Numbered from the stretch's first letter, positions 22,864 to 34,032 are shown. The stretch is DNA of 64,000 nt from Lamellibrachia satsuma (GCA_033239005.1 BSQZ01000109.1:248001-312000); one strand, 5' to 3'. Notes: generated by a model not told the origin, from the letters alone. Made by a program: numbers and translations.

Positions 22864-23316
22864 GGCGTATTCTTTTTGTCTCTCTGACCTGTCCGCGGAG
22901 CGAAATGTGCTATTCTTTTTTGACACGGAGAGGTCACGTGATCTCTCCGTGTTAAATAGAACAGACCGGAGAAGCTGTCCGGACCGCTCCAACCTTGCCG
23001 TCTGCGGAGCATGTCGCGAGTGGAGAATTTCCGATCACGTGACTTTAAACATGGCTTAGCACAATGATTGATTAGTGGCATTTATACAAAATATGAAATT
23101 AAATGTGTAGTTTTCTGTTTGTTTTGTACACGTGACAACGCAATGACGTATATCGTCGCTGAAGAAAAAATCGCTAACAACTGACACGGCTACTCATTCT
23201 GCGTCCATATTGTTTATGGGCGATAACAAGGCGGTTGCTCACTCTCCCAAGTCTATTTTTGTTCCTCTCCGCATTGTCCGCTTCCGGTGACTCCGCGGAC
23301 GTCAAAAAGAATACGC
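22864..23316. mobile_element. 453-bp MITE inside YqaJ exon 1
   Basis: The terminal inverted repeats are GGCGTATTCTTTTTG at the left and CAAAAAGAATACGC at the right, followed inside by CCGCGGA on both sides. CCA at 22861-22863 and 23317-23319 is the probable 3-bp target duplication. Removing the element plus one CCA joins ...LQGIS to GIKLEL in frame in the host exon, which is strong evidence of insertion. It has no coding capacity, is GC-rich, and has a central perfect palindrome with CACGTG at 22923-22952. The superfamily is uncertain. Confidence 0.85.
22923..22952. other. Palindrome around CACGTG in the MITE
   Basis: ACACGGAGAG and CTCTCCGTGT pair around GTCACGTGAT. This may be a hairpin or a bHLH-type E-box by chance. 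No gene start is tied to it. Confidence 0.7.
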
Positions 23317-23881
23317 CCACTGATTCCTTGTAACGATTCTGCATATTTGACCTTCTTCGATGTAGACACAGACGAATTCATAATTTATTGACAAGCGCGG
23401 GAGTAAATTTTCATTGAAATAATGGCGGTCGCTAATGACGGCTATTTTGATCACGTGACTGAGAACCATGTCTCGCACATCTCATCTGGGCCATGCGATA
23501 AACTGGGAAACTACATGGATTAATTTAGCGGGAAGCCAACACGAAAAAACAATCGAAGTACAGAAAAACCGCTTACATGGTTTCCGATTTCCATGTTTGA
23601 TTCACTCTCCATGATCTCTGTCACTGTCCCTATCCCAAAGCATTTCAGTTGAACCGCGAAACGTTGAAGTAGAGACGAAAATAAAATTTTCCAAAATGGC
23701 GACCTATACACGTGACCAGCGGAGGTTGTCGCGAGACACGTTCGCTACACACCGTCAACAGTTCATAGCGTTTAGTTTAGTGGTTAATCGCCAGGAATTT
23801 TTTTTAATACAAAGCTATGTCTCCGGCCGGTGGAGGCCATTCTAGGATCTAATGGGTAAAGAAGGGAGTGGTCTCGCTTAT
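23317..23881. other. 5' flank of the YqaJ gene
   Basis: After 23381 (the YqaJ ATG on minus) the sequence is CpG-richer than average, with GATCACGTGAC near 23450 and no recognised coding. I could not find outer TIRs for the ISL2EU element on this side or left of 13527. Confidence 0.4.
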
Positions 23882-24755
23882 GGGATCATGCCTCAGTTTG
23901 ACTTCCTGGTGTGTTAGGGCATAGAAAGTTAAAAAAAATTCATACCATCTGATATGAGTGCCTTTGCCTTTGAGTGTTTGCTGGTAGAACCTGTTGACAG
24001 TTTAACTGTGGATTTTTAGATGATTTCAATAGGCAGAAGGATATTTGGCAATTTTTTTGCCACAAATTGGTAAACATTGACGGGGATGGCACGTTCAGGC
24101 ATTTTAAAAGAATTAGAAATACAAGATTTTGACTACACTTGATCAGCATGTCAATGAGATGATGACAACGGCAGGTGAGAAGTTTCAGAATTTTTGATGG
24201 TCTCATTTTCTTATAATCGTGCAAAACGTTAACATGGTCACCAATGGGAAACGTAACAGAAGGCTGAACCCTTATTCGACTCTCGCTCGGCTTCGTGTGT
24301 CCGCCGAGAAGATGTGTGCGACAAACGGTGGCACCACAGTGCGGAGCCTGGGTAATCGAGGCTAAGAAGGGAGATGTCATAAACATTATAGGGTTCAGCA
24401 TACTGTTACATTTCCCATTGGTGGCCATGTTAACGTTTTGCATGATTATAAAAAATTAGACTTTTCTAACTCTTTTAAAATGGCTGAATGTGTCATGCCC
24501 ATCAATATTTACCAATTTCTGCATGAATTACTATGCCTTGTGGTGAAAAAATTGCAAAAAATCCTTCCGCCTTTTGAAATCATCTAAAAATCCTTAGTTA
24601 CACTGTCAACAGGTTCTACCAGCAAACTTGCGAATGTGCCTGCTCAAATGCAGTCATGTCAGATGATATGATTTTTTTAAATTACACATACCTAAAATTA
24701 CTGTGCCCTACATTCATCTGTAACACACAAGGAAGTGTAACTGAGGCATGACCCC
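23882..24755. mobile_element. Fold-back (long-TIR) element
   Basis: The outer ends are GGGATCATGCCTCAG (23882) and CTGAGGCATGACCCC (24755). Inverted similarity continues almost to the centre. Near the middle GGGAAACGTAACAGAAGGCT (24246) mirrors the arm at about 24393-24420, and AACGTTAACATGGTCACCA mirrors TGGCCATGTTAACGTT. The arms are roughly 400 bp with a loop of about 100 bp near 24290-24392. Nothing is encoded. Its right terminal 95 bp recurs at 28091-28187, next to the MULE transposase, so this is probably a non-autonomous MULE relative. Confidence 0.85.
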
Positions 24756-24884
24756 AAATAGACATCACAATGTTTGCGAAAAAAAAATTATTTAACATAT
24801 TTTAGAGACACACATATATCATGCACTCAGCCAAAAAATGTATTACATCCGTCTATATGTTTGGTTTTTAGACACATTTCAACA

Positions 24885-25055
24885 GTACCATACAGTACAT
24901 ACACAGCACCATACAGTACATACACAGCACCATACAGTACATACACAGGACCATACAGTACATACACATCACCACACAGTACATACACAGCACCACACAG
25001 TACATACACAGCACTATACAGCACATACACAGCACCATACAGTACATACACAGGA
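24885..25055. repeat. 21-bp minisatellite, about 8 copies
   Basis: The unit is CATACAGTACATACACAGCAC with variants CACAC, GGACC and TCACC. The 21-bp unit leaves frames open on both strands (YSTYTAP-type), which are artefacts. Confidence 0.95.
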
Positions 25056-25724
25056 TAGCCACTTTAATGTGTAAATACCTATAAACCACCTTAACTCTTG
25101 AAGGTACACACTTTCTCAGCTAGCATGTATGGATTCTTAACCCCGTGTTTCAGAAAGGCCACCATATGTTCCGTAAGCACATTGTATTCAGCCAGCTTTT
25201 ATTTTACACTGAAAATTACATTAATTTTTTTACCTCCTGCCCTATTACACAGATGTAAATATACACAAGATTCACCTTAAAGTGTGAATTCCATCAAGGC
25301 CAGACTACTCAACTGGTTCTATTGCATAACATTATACAACCTAATTAGCAAACTTGCAATGACAAAGGCACATGCCTGATGGATCAGCTCCAGTGAGTCA
25401 GTAGACCTTATCAGATAGCATGTTGCTCTGTCCAAGATTTTCCCAAGCCACAAGAGGGTGTACTCCTTCAGGAGGTCTCCACAGTAGGCCCATGTGTCTA
25501 ATTAGCTGACGTAAAAAAAACTGACCAATAAGTCAGTCATTAGCTGAGATCTATATACATGTCCAAACTGAGGCTTTACTAATGCAATTCTCCCCCCCCC
25601 CATAATACAGATGTTCTGTCACTGTCATTTGGACTTTCTGACTGATTAGAGGTCTGTGTTTTCAAATAACAGTTTTGTCATGTACAACTGTAATTTTGCC
25701 TGGATTACCGTGCATTGTTACAAA
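25056..25724. other. Leader region before the MULE transposase; nothing recognised
   Basis: It contains only small frames and a short C run near 25595. The left TIR expected for the autonomous MULE copy is not visible here. Confidence 0.45.
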
Positions 25725-27573
25725 ATGGAAGCGACAGTAAATGAGAATAGTGAGCGTGGGAGTGAGAGCAAGCGTAAGCCACTCGCTGGTGGGATTAAGA
25801 ATGTGCGAGGATTCAAACGTGGCCACACATACCTGAAATCATGAAATGCTGCAACAACAGAAACACATGAAAAAAACAGCGGCGTGTGGTTGCGAAGACT
25901 GAATATGGATGAATATTCAAGAGTGGTGCACGTAACGCCTGGTGGACTACTAACCGTGCCCGATGCTGATGGCATATGTGAAAATAGCAAGATTCTACGA
26001 CCACGGCTAGATCAATGCCCTGATTTAGCAGACAGCTACCTTCAAGCAGAAGAGACTGGTGGAGTTTCTGAGATACGTCTGCTAAGCATACAGAAAAATG
26101 AGGCAATGTGGAATGAGTGTTTCACAGAGCATGCAAAAAACACGACATGCACATCTCTACACTTTGAAGTACATGACGAAAAACAAGTCGGTTTATGCTG
26201 GAAAATGTCACTACGTTGTCTCCGCTGTGAATATCAGTCAGGCATGTACGATGAGGTAGACACTGGCAGTTGTGGTCCAAAACCAGCCACATCGAACGTG
26301 GCACTCCATGTTGGACTTCAGGATTCGACTATCGGAATCACAAAGATATGTCACATTCTGGCTGCAATGAAAACACCCCCTCCAAGCCGATGTGGATTGC
26401 AAAGAAATGCAGACAGGATTGCCGCTATCACTGCCCAGGCGACAATGGATAATTGGAAGCAGAAAAGAGAGGAAACAAAAGAAATTAACATTCTGCGTGG
26501 TCTGCCAGAGATTGCCCCGATCAACATAAGCATGGACGTGAGGTACAATTCAACAACGGTTAAGAAGAGTTACGGAGCCGGGCAGGCTGCAACACAAGCG
26601 ATTGGAGCTGCCATAGAGTGGCAGACAGATCAACACCAAATTGTCGGTTTTCGTCTAGAGAATAAGCTCTGTAAAGTAGAATCCATGCTTCACAGTCAAG
26701 GTCACAATGTCACATGCCTTGGTCATGAGCGATGCTCGGCAACTTTACGAGCAGTGGATCCAATCTCGGAGTATGACATTGGCAAACAGATAGGCCACAG
26801 TTTCGCACAAGACAATGTCGCAATCAGATATGTGGCTACTGATGGAGATGCTTTACCTTCTCGTGGGGTACAGGATGCTATGCCAGCAGTCCCCACAGAA
26901 AGACAGGCTGACACAACACATCTTGGTCAGACACAATTTAGACATATCATGAAAGCTTCATTCTCCCCCCGAATGTTTCCGGGAGAAACAGCCATCATCA
27001 GAGCACAAAACAAAAGAATGTTTGCTGAAGATGTGAAGACCAGATGCCAGAAGATCTATACAAATGTGCATACGCTGTATTCCAGTGATATTACTACCAT
27101 CACTAGTAAGATGCCATGAATCATTAAAACTACCATAGCTATGCTGGTTCTTGCAAAAACTGCTGCCGACATGCAGTGGTATGCCAAAGCAGATTGCAAA
27201 ACAATTGGTGGCATAAATCACAGCACTTGAAGGCAAGTGGTATGACACGGCTGAACATCGCAGATGCCGATAGGTTAACACTTCAAGGGTTAATAGAAAT
27301 GCGTCTCAGAAATGCAGCACTTCAGATGACACGACATAGATTAACCACGGACAAGAATGAATCGACAACAGATCATTCTCTGCATCCCTTCCAAAGAATG
27401 TGAACATTAGCAGAAATGCACAGGGACGAGTGTGTTCCGTAATTGATCGCATCAATTATGGAGCTGGAATCTCAATGCTACGAAAACTGGAAAATGTACA
27501 GTGTCCTATAACAAAGGGTGGCAGGGTTGCTCAGGCAGTGAAGCACATTCAACATGACCTGGTCTACCAATGA
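25725..27573 (+). pseudogene. MULE/Mutator-like transposase, degraded
   Basis: The frame opens at ATG 25725 (MEATVNENSERGSESKRKPL) and meets a TGA at 25842. It then runs open in the same frame to a second TGA at 27117. The central part has a Cys-rich zinc-binding stretch (KMSLRCLRCEYQS), a conserved NISMDVRYNSTT containing the likely first catalytic Asp, and YVATDGDALPSRGVQDAM with the likely second Asp. RQADTTHLGQTQFRHIMKA follows. Beyond 27119 it continues with frameshifts: NWWHKSQHLKASGMTRLNI at about 27200-27260, and NVNISRNAQGRVCSVIDRIN to VYQ-stop at 27571. A basic tail continues near 27700. This pattern is known to me from animal proteins labelled Mutator-like transposase. The family call is from memory of that motif order. 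The protein cannot be made intact. Confidence 0.7.
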
Positions 27574-28090
27574 GCATATTCGAGACGGCCCTCGGTGCGG
27601 CTGCACAGACGACGTACAAAGCTAAACAGAATGAGACTATTTTGAAACAAAAAGGAACCGCCGTCAAGTAGATATATACAGAAAGGGTCGACTTGACCCC
27701 AAACCTGCAACCCGAGCAACTGTGGCTAGGGCATCTACCTCGACATCAGCAATGACAACCACAGCCACAGCTACTAGGCCAGTGATAAAACGAAGGCGGT
27801 AACAGCGAAAGTCACCTGCAGATCGCACTGATCACCCATACTCGTTAAGGTCACGGAAATCTGCTGACCACAGTTATGCCAGCAGAGTGTAGACACACAA
27901 GAACTGTACATGCACACACGACATTCTAATACTGTATCATTCTGCATTTCATGGAGCGTCTACTACCTGCTTACAGGCAACCCTGCGATCACAATCAGAC
28001 AGACTTAGACCACCACACATGGCGCCACCTGCTGAAATTCATGTGAACAAATTGATACCAAGACCAACACACACGGTGCAACATCAGCAA

Positions 28091-28187
28091 TGATGATTTT
28101 TTTTAAATTACACATACTTAAAATTACTGTGCCCTACATTCGTCTGTAACACACCAGGAAGTGTAACTGAGACATGATCCCTATACT
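28091..28187. mobile_element. Right terminal sequence of the MULE element
   Basis: Ninety-five bases ending CTGAGACATGATCCC repeat, with about six differences, the right end of the fold-back element (24661-24755), and they invert its left end (23882). It lies 0.5 kb after the transposase, where an element end is expected. No target-site duplication could be matched. Confidence 0.75.
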
Positions 28188-28319
28188 GAGTAAGCTGCTT
28201 TTAGCTGCTGCCCTCTAGCGACCAGACTAGTGACCAGCCTAGTAAATATTGTACTTTCAGCCAATGAGAATTAAGCAATAAATAATGTGCGATATGATGC
28301 CAAAATGAATGCTGCACAA

Positions 28320-30180
28320 GGATCATCTTTACCACCCTTCACAAGGGTCTTCTTTACCACCCTTCACAAGGGTCTTCTTTACCACCCTTCACAAGGGTCA
28401 TCTTTACCACCCTTCACAAGGGTCTTTTTTACCACCCTTCACAAGGGTCTTCTTTACCACCCTTCACAAGGGTCATCTTTACCACCCTTCACAAGGGTCT
28501 TCTTTACCACCCTTCACAAGGGTCTTCTTTACCAACCTTCACAAGGGTCTTCTTTACCACCCTTCACAAGGGTCTTCTTTACCACCCTTCACAAGGGTCA
28601 TCTTTACCACCCTTCACAAGGGTCTTCTTTACCACCCTTCACAAGGGTCATCTTTACCACCCTTCACAAGGGTCTTCTTTACCACCCTTCACAAGAGTCT
28701 TCTTTACCACCCTTCACAAGGGTCTTCTTTACCACCCTTCACAAGGGTCTTCTTTACCACCCTTCACAAGGGTCTTCTTTACCACCCTTCACAAGGGTCT
28801 TCTTTACCACCCTTCACAAGGGTCTTCTTTACCACCCTTCACAAGGGTCATCTTTACCACCCTTCACAAGGGTCATCTTTACCACCCTTCACAAGGGTCA
28901 TCTTTACCACCCTTCACAAGGGTCTTCTTTACCACCCTTCACAAGGGTCATCTTTACCACCCTTCACAAGGGTCTTCTTTACCACCCTTCACAAGGGTCT
29001 TCTTTACCACCCTTCACAAGGGTCTTCTTTACCACCCTTCACAAGGGTCATCTTTACCACCCTTCACAAGGGTCTTCTTTACCACCCTTCACAAGGGTCA
29101 TCTTTACCACCCTTCACAACGGTCTTCTTTACCACCCTTCACAAGGGTCATCTTTACCACCCTTCACAAGGGTCTTCTTTACCACCCTTCACAAGGGTCT
29201 TCTTTACCACCCTTCACAAGGGTCTTCTTTACCATCCTTCACAAGGGTCTTCTTTACCACCCTTCACAAGGGTCTTCTTTACCACCCTTCACAAGGGTCT
29301 TCTTTACCACCCTTCACAAGGGTCACCTTTACCACCCTTCACAAGGGTCACCTTTACCACCCTTCACAAGGGTCTTCTTTACCACTCTTCACAAGGGTCT
29401 TCTTTACCACCCTTCACAAGGGTCTTCTTTACCACCCTTCACAAGGGTCTTCTTTACCACCCTTCACAAGGGTCATCTTTACAACCCTTCACAAGGGTCT
29501 TCTTTACCACCCTTCACAAGGGTCTTCTTTACCACCCTTCACAAGGGTCTTCTTTACCACCCTTCACAAGGGTCACCTTTACCACCCTTCACAAGGGTCA
29601 CCTTTACCACCCTTCACAAGGGTCTTCTTTACCACCCTTCACAAGGGTCTTCTTTACCACCCTTCACAAGGGTCTTCTTTACCACCCTTCACAAGGGTCT
29701 CCTTTACCACCCTTCACAAGGGTCATCTTTACCACCCTTCACAAGGGTCTTCTTTATCACCCTTCACAAGGGTCTTCTTTACCACCCTTCACAAGGGTCT
29801 TCTTTACCACCCTTCACAAGGGTCTTCTTTACCACCCTTCACAAGGGTCTCTTCTTTACCACCCTTCACAAGGGTCACCTTTACCACCCTTCACAAGGGT
29901 CTTCTTTACCACCCTTCACAAGGGTCACCTTTACCACCCTTCACAGGGGTCATCTTTACCACCCTTCACAAGGGTCTCTTCTTTACCACCCTTCACAAGG
30001 GTCACCTTTACCACCCTTCACAAGGGTCTTCTTTACCACCCTTCACAAAGGTCACTTTTACCACCCTTCACAAGGGTCTTCTTTACCACCCTTCACAAGG
30101 GTCATCTTTACCATCCTTCACAAGGGTCTTCTTTACCACCCTTCACAAAGGTCTTCTTTACCACCCTTCACAAGGGTCTT
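28320..30180. repeat. 25-bp minisatellite, about 74 copies
   Basis: The unit is GGGTCTTCTTTACCACCCTTCACAA. TCTTC/TCATC/TCACC are the main variants, and a few units gain 2 bp (TCTCTTC near 29849, 29975). Because 25 is not a multiple of three, the reading frame cycles through all three phases without a stop, giving 650-800-codon artefact frames. The array abuts the gag remnant at 30181. Confidence 0.98.
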
Positions 30181-30819
30181 CACAGAGTATCCCACCAGCT
30201 CGTTCAACTGATAGACCGACTAGAAAACGCGTCCCAGATCATGTGCTCGACCAAGACACAATGCTCAGAGATCAGCTAATTGAAAATGTGCGCGAGCCAT
30301 ATCTGAGATGGGAACTGAAGAAGCAGGTGACGAATGAGCCTGAGAGTACATTCGTCACCTGCAGGGAGACAGCGATACAGTGGTCAACAGAGACGATACA
30401 GTGGTCAACAGAGACGATACAGTGGTCAACAGAGATGATACAGTGGTCAACAGAGACGATACAGTGGTCAACAGAGACGATACAGTGGTCAACAGAGACG
30501 ATACAGTGGTCAACAGAGACGATACAGTGGTCAACAGAGACGATACAGTGGTCAACAGAGACGATACAGTGGTCAACAGAGACGATACAGTGGTCAACAG
30601 AGACGATACAGTGGTCAACAGAGACAGGAACCAAGAAGAAAGTACGGACTTCTTCACATATAGTAGAAGAGAAATCAATGCGATCACTACCGCAGCAACG
30701 TCACAGCGACCAAGTGGTGAAGAGATGATGGCCAAACAGCAAATCCTCATCGAAGGATTCATGCACCAACAGCAGGAGTTGGCTAAGAGCCAAGAGGAAC
30801 TACATCAGCACGACCCTTA
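30181..30819 (+). pseudogene. Ty3/gypsy gag remnant
   Basis: The frame reads VPDHVLDQDTMLRDQLIENV, LRWELKKQV and TFVTCRETAIQWSTE, the end of a capsid-like gag region. The QWSTE motif is expanded 12 times by a 21-bp array. After the array the frame shifts to one reading REINAITTAATSQRPSGEEM and QQILIEGFMHQQQELAKSQE, then stops. Protease, RT and RNase H are absent and integrase sequence follows at once. The gag N-terminus is also absent and is replaced by the 25-bp array. It is a dead retroelement fragment. Confidence 0.75.
30374..30625 (+). repeat. 21-bp coding minisatellite in gag, 12 copies
   Basis: The unit GATACAGTGGTCAACAGAGAC encodes TIQWSTE in the gag frame. Eleven copies are identical and one has ATGATA. 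A 21-bp unit preserves frame, so this is expansion of seven codons of gag. Confidence 0.97.
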
Positions 30820-31345
30820 GAGGTGGTCGCCATCGATTACACAGTACTAGAGCCCTCGTCAGATGGTCGGGAACATGTACTCATAATCACCGATGTCTTC
30901 ACAAAGTTCACAGTTGCAGTTATGACCTGAAACCAGAAAGCAGAGACAGCAGCTAAATCACTGGTTACACAATGGTTTGAACCTTGCGGTATTCCGCAGA
31001 GGATACACAGCGTTAATGGGCGCAACTTCGATTCAGTGCTAATAAGTGAACTTTGCAAATTGTATGGAATTCAGCGTTCTCATACTACTCCCTACCACCC
31101 AGCTGGAAATGGCAAATGAGGGCGGTTTAAAAGGAGTTGCAACCAAGTGACTGGGTTTCCCAACAACGTTTGCAAGAAGCCTATCAACTTGCACACAGAC
31201 AGCGGGAACAAGATGTTTGGGAAGGAAAAGTATACAAAGAAGTAGCGAGAAAGAGAAAGAACCATGTCTACGTCATCGAACCAGCCGACGGGTTGGAGAA
31301 TCGCGAACTGTGAATCGGGTAGATCTTCGACTGTGTCCCCAACTA
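30820..31345 (+). pseudogene. Ty3/gypsy integrase core and C-terminal fragments
   Basis: Directly after gag the frame reads EVVAIDYTVLEPSSDGREHV, LIITDVFTKFTVAV, a stop, SLVTQWFEPCGIPQRIHS, ISELCKLYGIQRSHTTPYHP and AGNGK-stop. IDYT and the TDVFTKF line give the first catalytic Asp region, and the SHTTPYHPAGNG block is the usual end of the core. The expected Asp in the IHSVNGRNF segment (normally D-x-G) is replaced by Val-Asn. After 31120 a second deletion leads to RLQEAYQLAHRQREQD, KEVARKRKNHVYVIEPADGL and NRVDLRLCPQLE, a late integrase/chromodomain-side linker. It is interrupted by the inverted-repeat element at about 31346. Confidence 0.8.
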
Positions 31346-31513
31346 GAAACAACAAAAATCGGTCCGCTAAAACTGGCCAAAGTCGGTCCGGCCAGACTGC
31401 CTAACTTTACATACTAACTAGAAATAGGTGTAGGGTAACATGGGGCAAAACGGGCATACAAAATGGGCAGTAGTATTTTGTGTTTTGGATACATCGTGTT
31501 AAGACACACTTAG

Positions 31514-31838
31514 TGCACGTGGGGCAAGACGGTCCCCATGCACGTGGGGCGAGACGGTCCCCATGCATGTGGGGCAAGACGGTCCCCATGCACGTGGGGC
31601 GAGACGGTCCCCATGCATATGGGGCAAGACGGTCCCCATGCACGTGGGGCGAGACGGTCCCCATGCACGTGGGGCGAGACGGTCCCCATGCACGTGGGGC
31701 AAGACGGTCCCCATGCACGTGGGGCGAGACGGTCCCCATACATATGGGGCAAGACGGTCCCCATGCACGTGGGGCAAGACGATCCCCATGCACGTGGGGC
31801 AAGACGGTCCCCATGCATATGGGGCAAGATGGTTCCTA
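31514..31838. repeat. 25-bp minisatellite, 13 copies
   Basis: The unit GCACGTGGGGCAAGACGGTC plus CCCAT has GCAAG/GCGAG and CACGTG/CATATG variants that occur in mixed order. Both strands are open by chance. Confidence 0.97.
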
Positions 31839-32159
31839 TGTATTATTCCGCACGCACATGGTCATAATGTATAAAATGTATTACACATGACCAATTATGT
31901 TTAATAAATGTAATATAATATGAACGTTGGATAATCTATGTTCTGCTAGCCTGTAGGCTGTAATTATGATCGAATATTACTAAACAATATTATATTATGT
32001 ATGGATTGCAAGGTGTGTATTATATGTCAACTACAATTGAAATGTAACAACTATAATAGCCTAATGAATTGCTATCGTACCATTTGTATGTATATATTTT
32101 ATGTGTAGGCAGTGGTTCGTTCATGTAGGTGAAAACTACCGGGGAGGGAGCTATTGGCC
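31839..32159. other. AT-rich spacer between two arrays
   Basis: No coding or element end seen. Confidence 0.5.
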
Positions 32160-33255
32160 GTCTTGCCCCAGGGAGAGGGCTGTCTTAATCCCAGGCAGAG
32201 GGCTGTCTTGCCCCAGGCAGAGGGCCGTCTTGCCCCAGGCAGAGGGCCATCTTGCCCCAGGCAGTGGGCCGTCTTGCCCCAGGCAGAGGGCCATCTTGCC
32301 CCAGGCAGAGGGCCATCTTTCCCCAGGCAGAGGGCCATCTTGCCCCAGGCAGAGGGCCATCTTGCCCCAGGCAGAGGGCCATCTTGCCCCAGGCAGTGGG
32401 CCGTCTTGCCCCAGGCAGTGGGCCGTCTTGCCCCAGGCAGTGGGCCGTCTTGCCCCAGACAGAGGGCCGTCTTGCCCCAGGCAGAGGGCCATCTTGCCCC
32501 AGGCAGAGGGCCATCTTGCCCCAGGCAGAGGGCCGTCTTTCCCCAGGCAGAGGGCCGTCTTGCCCCAGGCAGAGGGCCATCTTGCCCCAGGCAGAGGGCC
32601 ATCTTGCCCCAGGCAGTGGGCCATCTTGCCCCAGGCAGTGGGCCGTCTTGCCCCAGGCAGAGGGCCGTCTTGCCCCAGGCAGAGGGCCGTCTTGCCCCAG
32701 GCAGAGGGCCGTCTTTCCCCAGGCAGAGGGCCGTCTTGCCCCAGGCAGAGGGCCATCTTGCCCCAGGCAGTGGGCCGTCTTGCCCCAGGCAGTGGGCCGT
32801 CTTGCCCCAGACAGAGGGCCATCTTGCCCCAGGCAGAGGGCCGTCTTGCCCCAGGGAGAGGGCTGTCTTAATCCCAGGCAGAGGGCCGTCTTTCCCCAGG
32901 CAGAGGGCCGTCTTGCCCCAGGCAGAGGGCCGTCTTTCCCCAGGCAGAGGGCCGTCTTGCCCCAGGCAGAGGGCCGTCTTGCCCCAGGGAGAGGGCTGTC
33001 TTAATCCCAGGCAGAGGGCTGTCTTGCCCCAAGCAGAGGGCCGTCTTGCCCCAGGCAGAGGGGCGTCTTGCCCCAGGCAGAGGGCCGTCTTGCCCCAGGC
33101 AGAGGGCCGTCTTGCCCCAGGCAGAGGGCCGTCTTGCCCCAGGCAGAGGGCCATCTTGCCCCAGGGAGAGGGCCGTCTTAATCCCAGGTAGAGGGCCGTC
33201 TTGCCCCAGGCAGAGGGCCGTCTTGCCCCAGGCAGAGGGCCGTCTTGCCACAGGG
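32160..33255. repeat. 22-bp minisatellite, about 49 copies
   Basis: The unit GCCGTCTTGCCCCAGGCAGAGG has GCCATC, TTTCCCC and CAGTGG variants. A special unit (CAGGGAGAGGGCTGTCTTAA, 23 bp) recurs at about 32184, 32867, 33000 and 33177, each n x 22 + 1 apart, showing block duplication. Its reverse complement contains TGGGGCAAGACGG, shared with the 25-bp array on the other side. Confidence 0.97.
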
Positions 33256-34032
33256 ATGGGGCAAGATGGTTTGTTTGGTACTCTTGCTATTTTTCAAATT
33301 GAACTCATCTAGGATGTCAAGTTGCTAAAAATAATTTTCCAATGGGTAACACACATACCTGTCTACAAGATTACACATTAATGACATGCTAGCATGGTTT
33401 AATGGTGTGCGATTTTGGCCCGGACCGATTTTTGCGTGACATAGAACAGCGTTTCAGGAAAAAATGCGATGCCATCATAAACTTTGCTGAAATTATGTTC
33501 CCTTTCCCAAACAGGCAGTGGGAGTAGAGTCCTTAGGGGGCCGCCCTGTCCCAGGTTAACATATTGTTACAAAAATAATCGAGTAATTATTATATGTGAT
33601 GTGTGTAGACATATTTGGCTGTCTTCATACTCCACACTCCACAGAACTATAGCCACTATTCTTGGGTTAAGGTATGACTGTGGTTTGGTAGCGCGCATGC
33701 TTGGTTCAAGCGAATGTGACGAAAATAATAAACAATTATGCAATTAACATATGCCTTTAAAAACATTTTTTGTTTTTAATTCGGGTGAGAATGGTACGAG
33801 AAGAAGTTTGCAGATGGACTATTTCTGTAGGTAGAATGTTCTTAATTCTCCGTATCTACGCGCACTTGTATCTGGATATAATTAATTGGACTGTTGTTTC
33901 GGGTAAGGTGGCATGGTACCAATAGGTAGGTGGGGTAGTGCACAAAAAACATTGTGTGTTATTTTGTAAAGAATGGCAAGTTGGTGTTGGTGTTGGTGTT
34001 GCAAGCGTCGTCTTTCTAGTGTTTGCCAATTT
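33256..34032. other. Interior of the inverted-repeat element; no gene recognised
   Basis: At 33411-33440 it holds a near-perfect copy (one mismatch in 30) of the element's right tip, GATTTTGGCCCGGACCGATT, in the same orientation. This suggests a nested or truncated copy. An 87-codon frame (33484-33747) has no features. Confidence 0.6.

Larger units (their letters stand above)
21281..23381 (-). pseudogene. ISL2EU-like second protein: YqaJ nuclease plus PHD finger
   Basis: The minus-strand gene has exon 1 at 23381-22610 (interrupted by a MITE) and a large 3' exon from 22283 (acceptor TTCTTTTTAG). Exon 1 reads MNSSVSTSKKVKYAESLQGI, then after the MITE GIKLELINGEDPYEMP, a stop, and ISYPDIMNYCVYTKRTY with KGYKSLEAYNQFICGWV; its donor is GAAG|GTAACA. 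The 3' exon holds the YqaJ exonuclease-like core: WHRFRTGRITVSRMKAVC, QWGCDHEQEGL, GASPDSVVEC (Asp), IEIKC (Glu-x-Lys) and YYQVQTQ (Gln). A PHD finger follows (CVCQTPHDE, CDNGDC, WCHFQCMGI, WYC). Frameshifts lie near 21945 and 21700. I do not see the usual middle Cys-rich exon in 22284-22609. This protein is the known partner of ISL2EU transposase. Here it is convergent to it and inactivated. Confidence 0.85.

Noticed and set aside
28287..30728. Frame of 813 codons running from the 25-bp array into gag
   Set aside because: The first 630 codons are the 25-bp repeat read through all phases. Only the part after 30181 resembles protein.
32099..33251. Long Gly/Pro-rich frames on both strands
   Set aside because: Products of the 22-bp array. 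No signal peptide, collagen triplet pattern or splice context.
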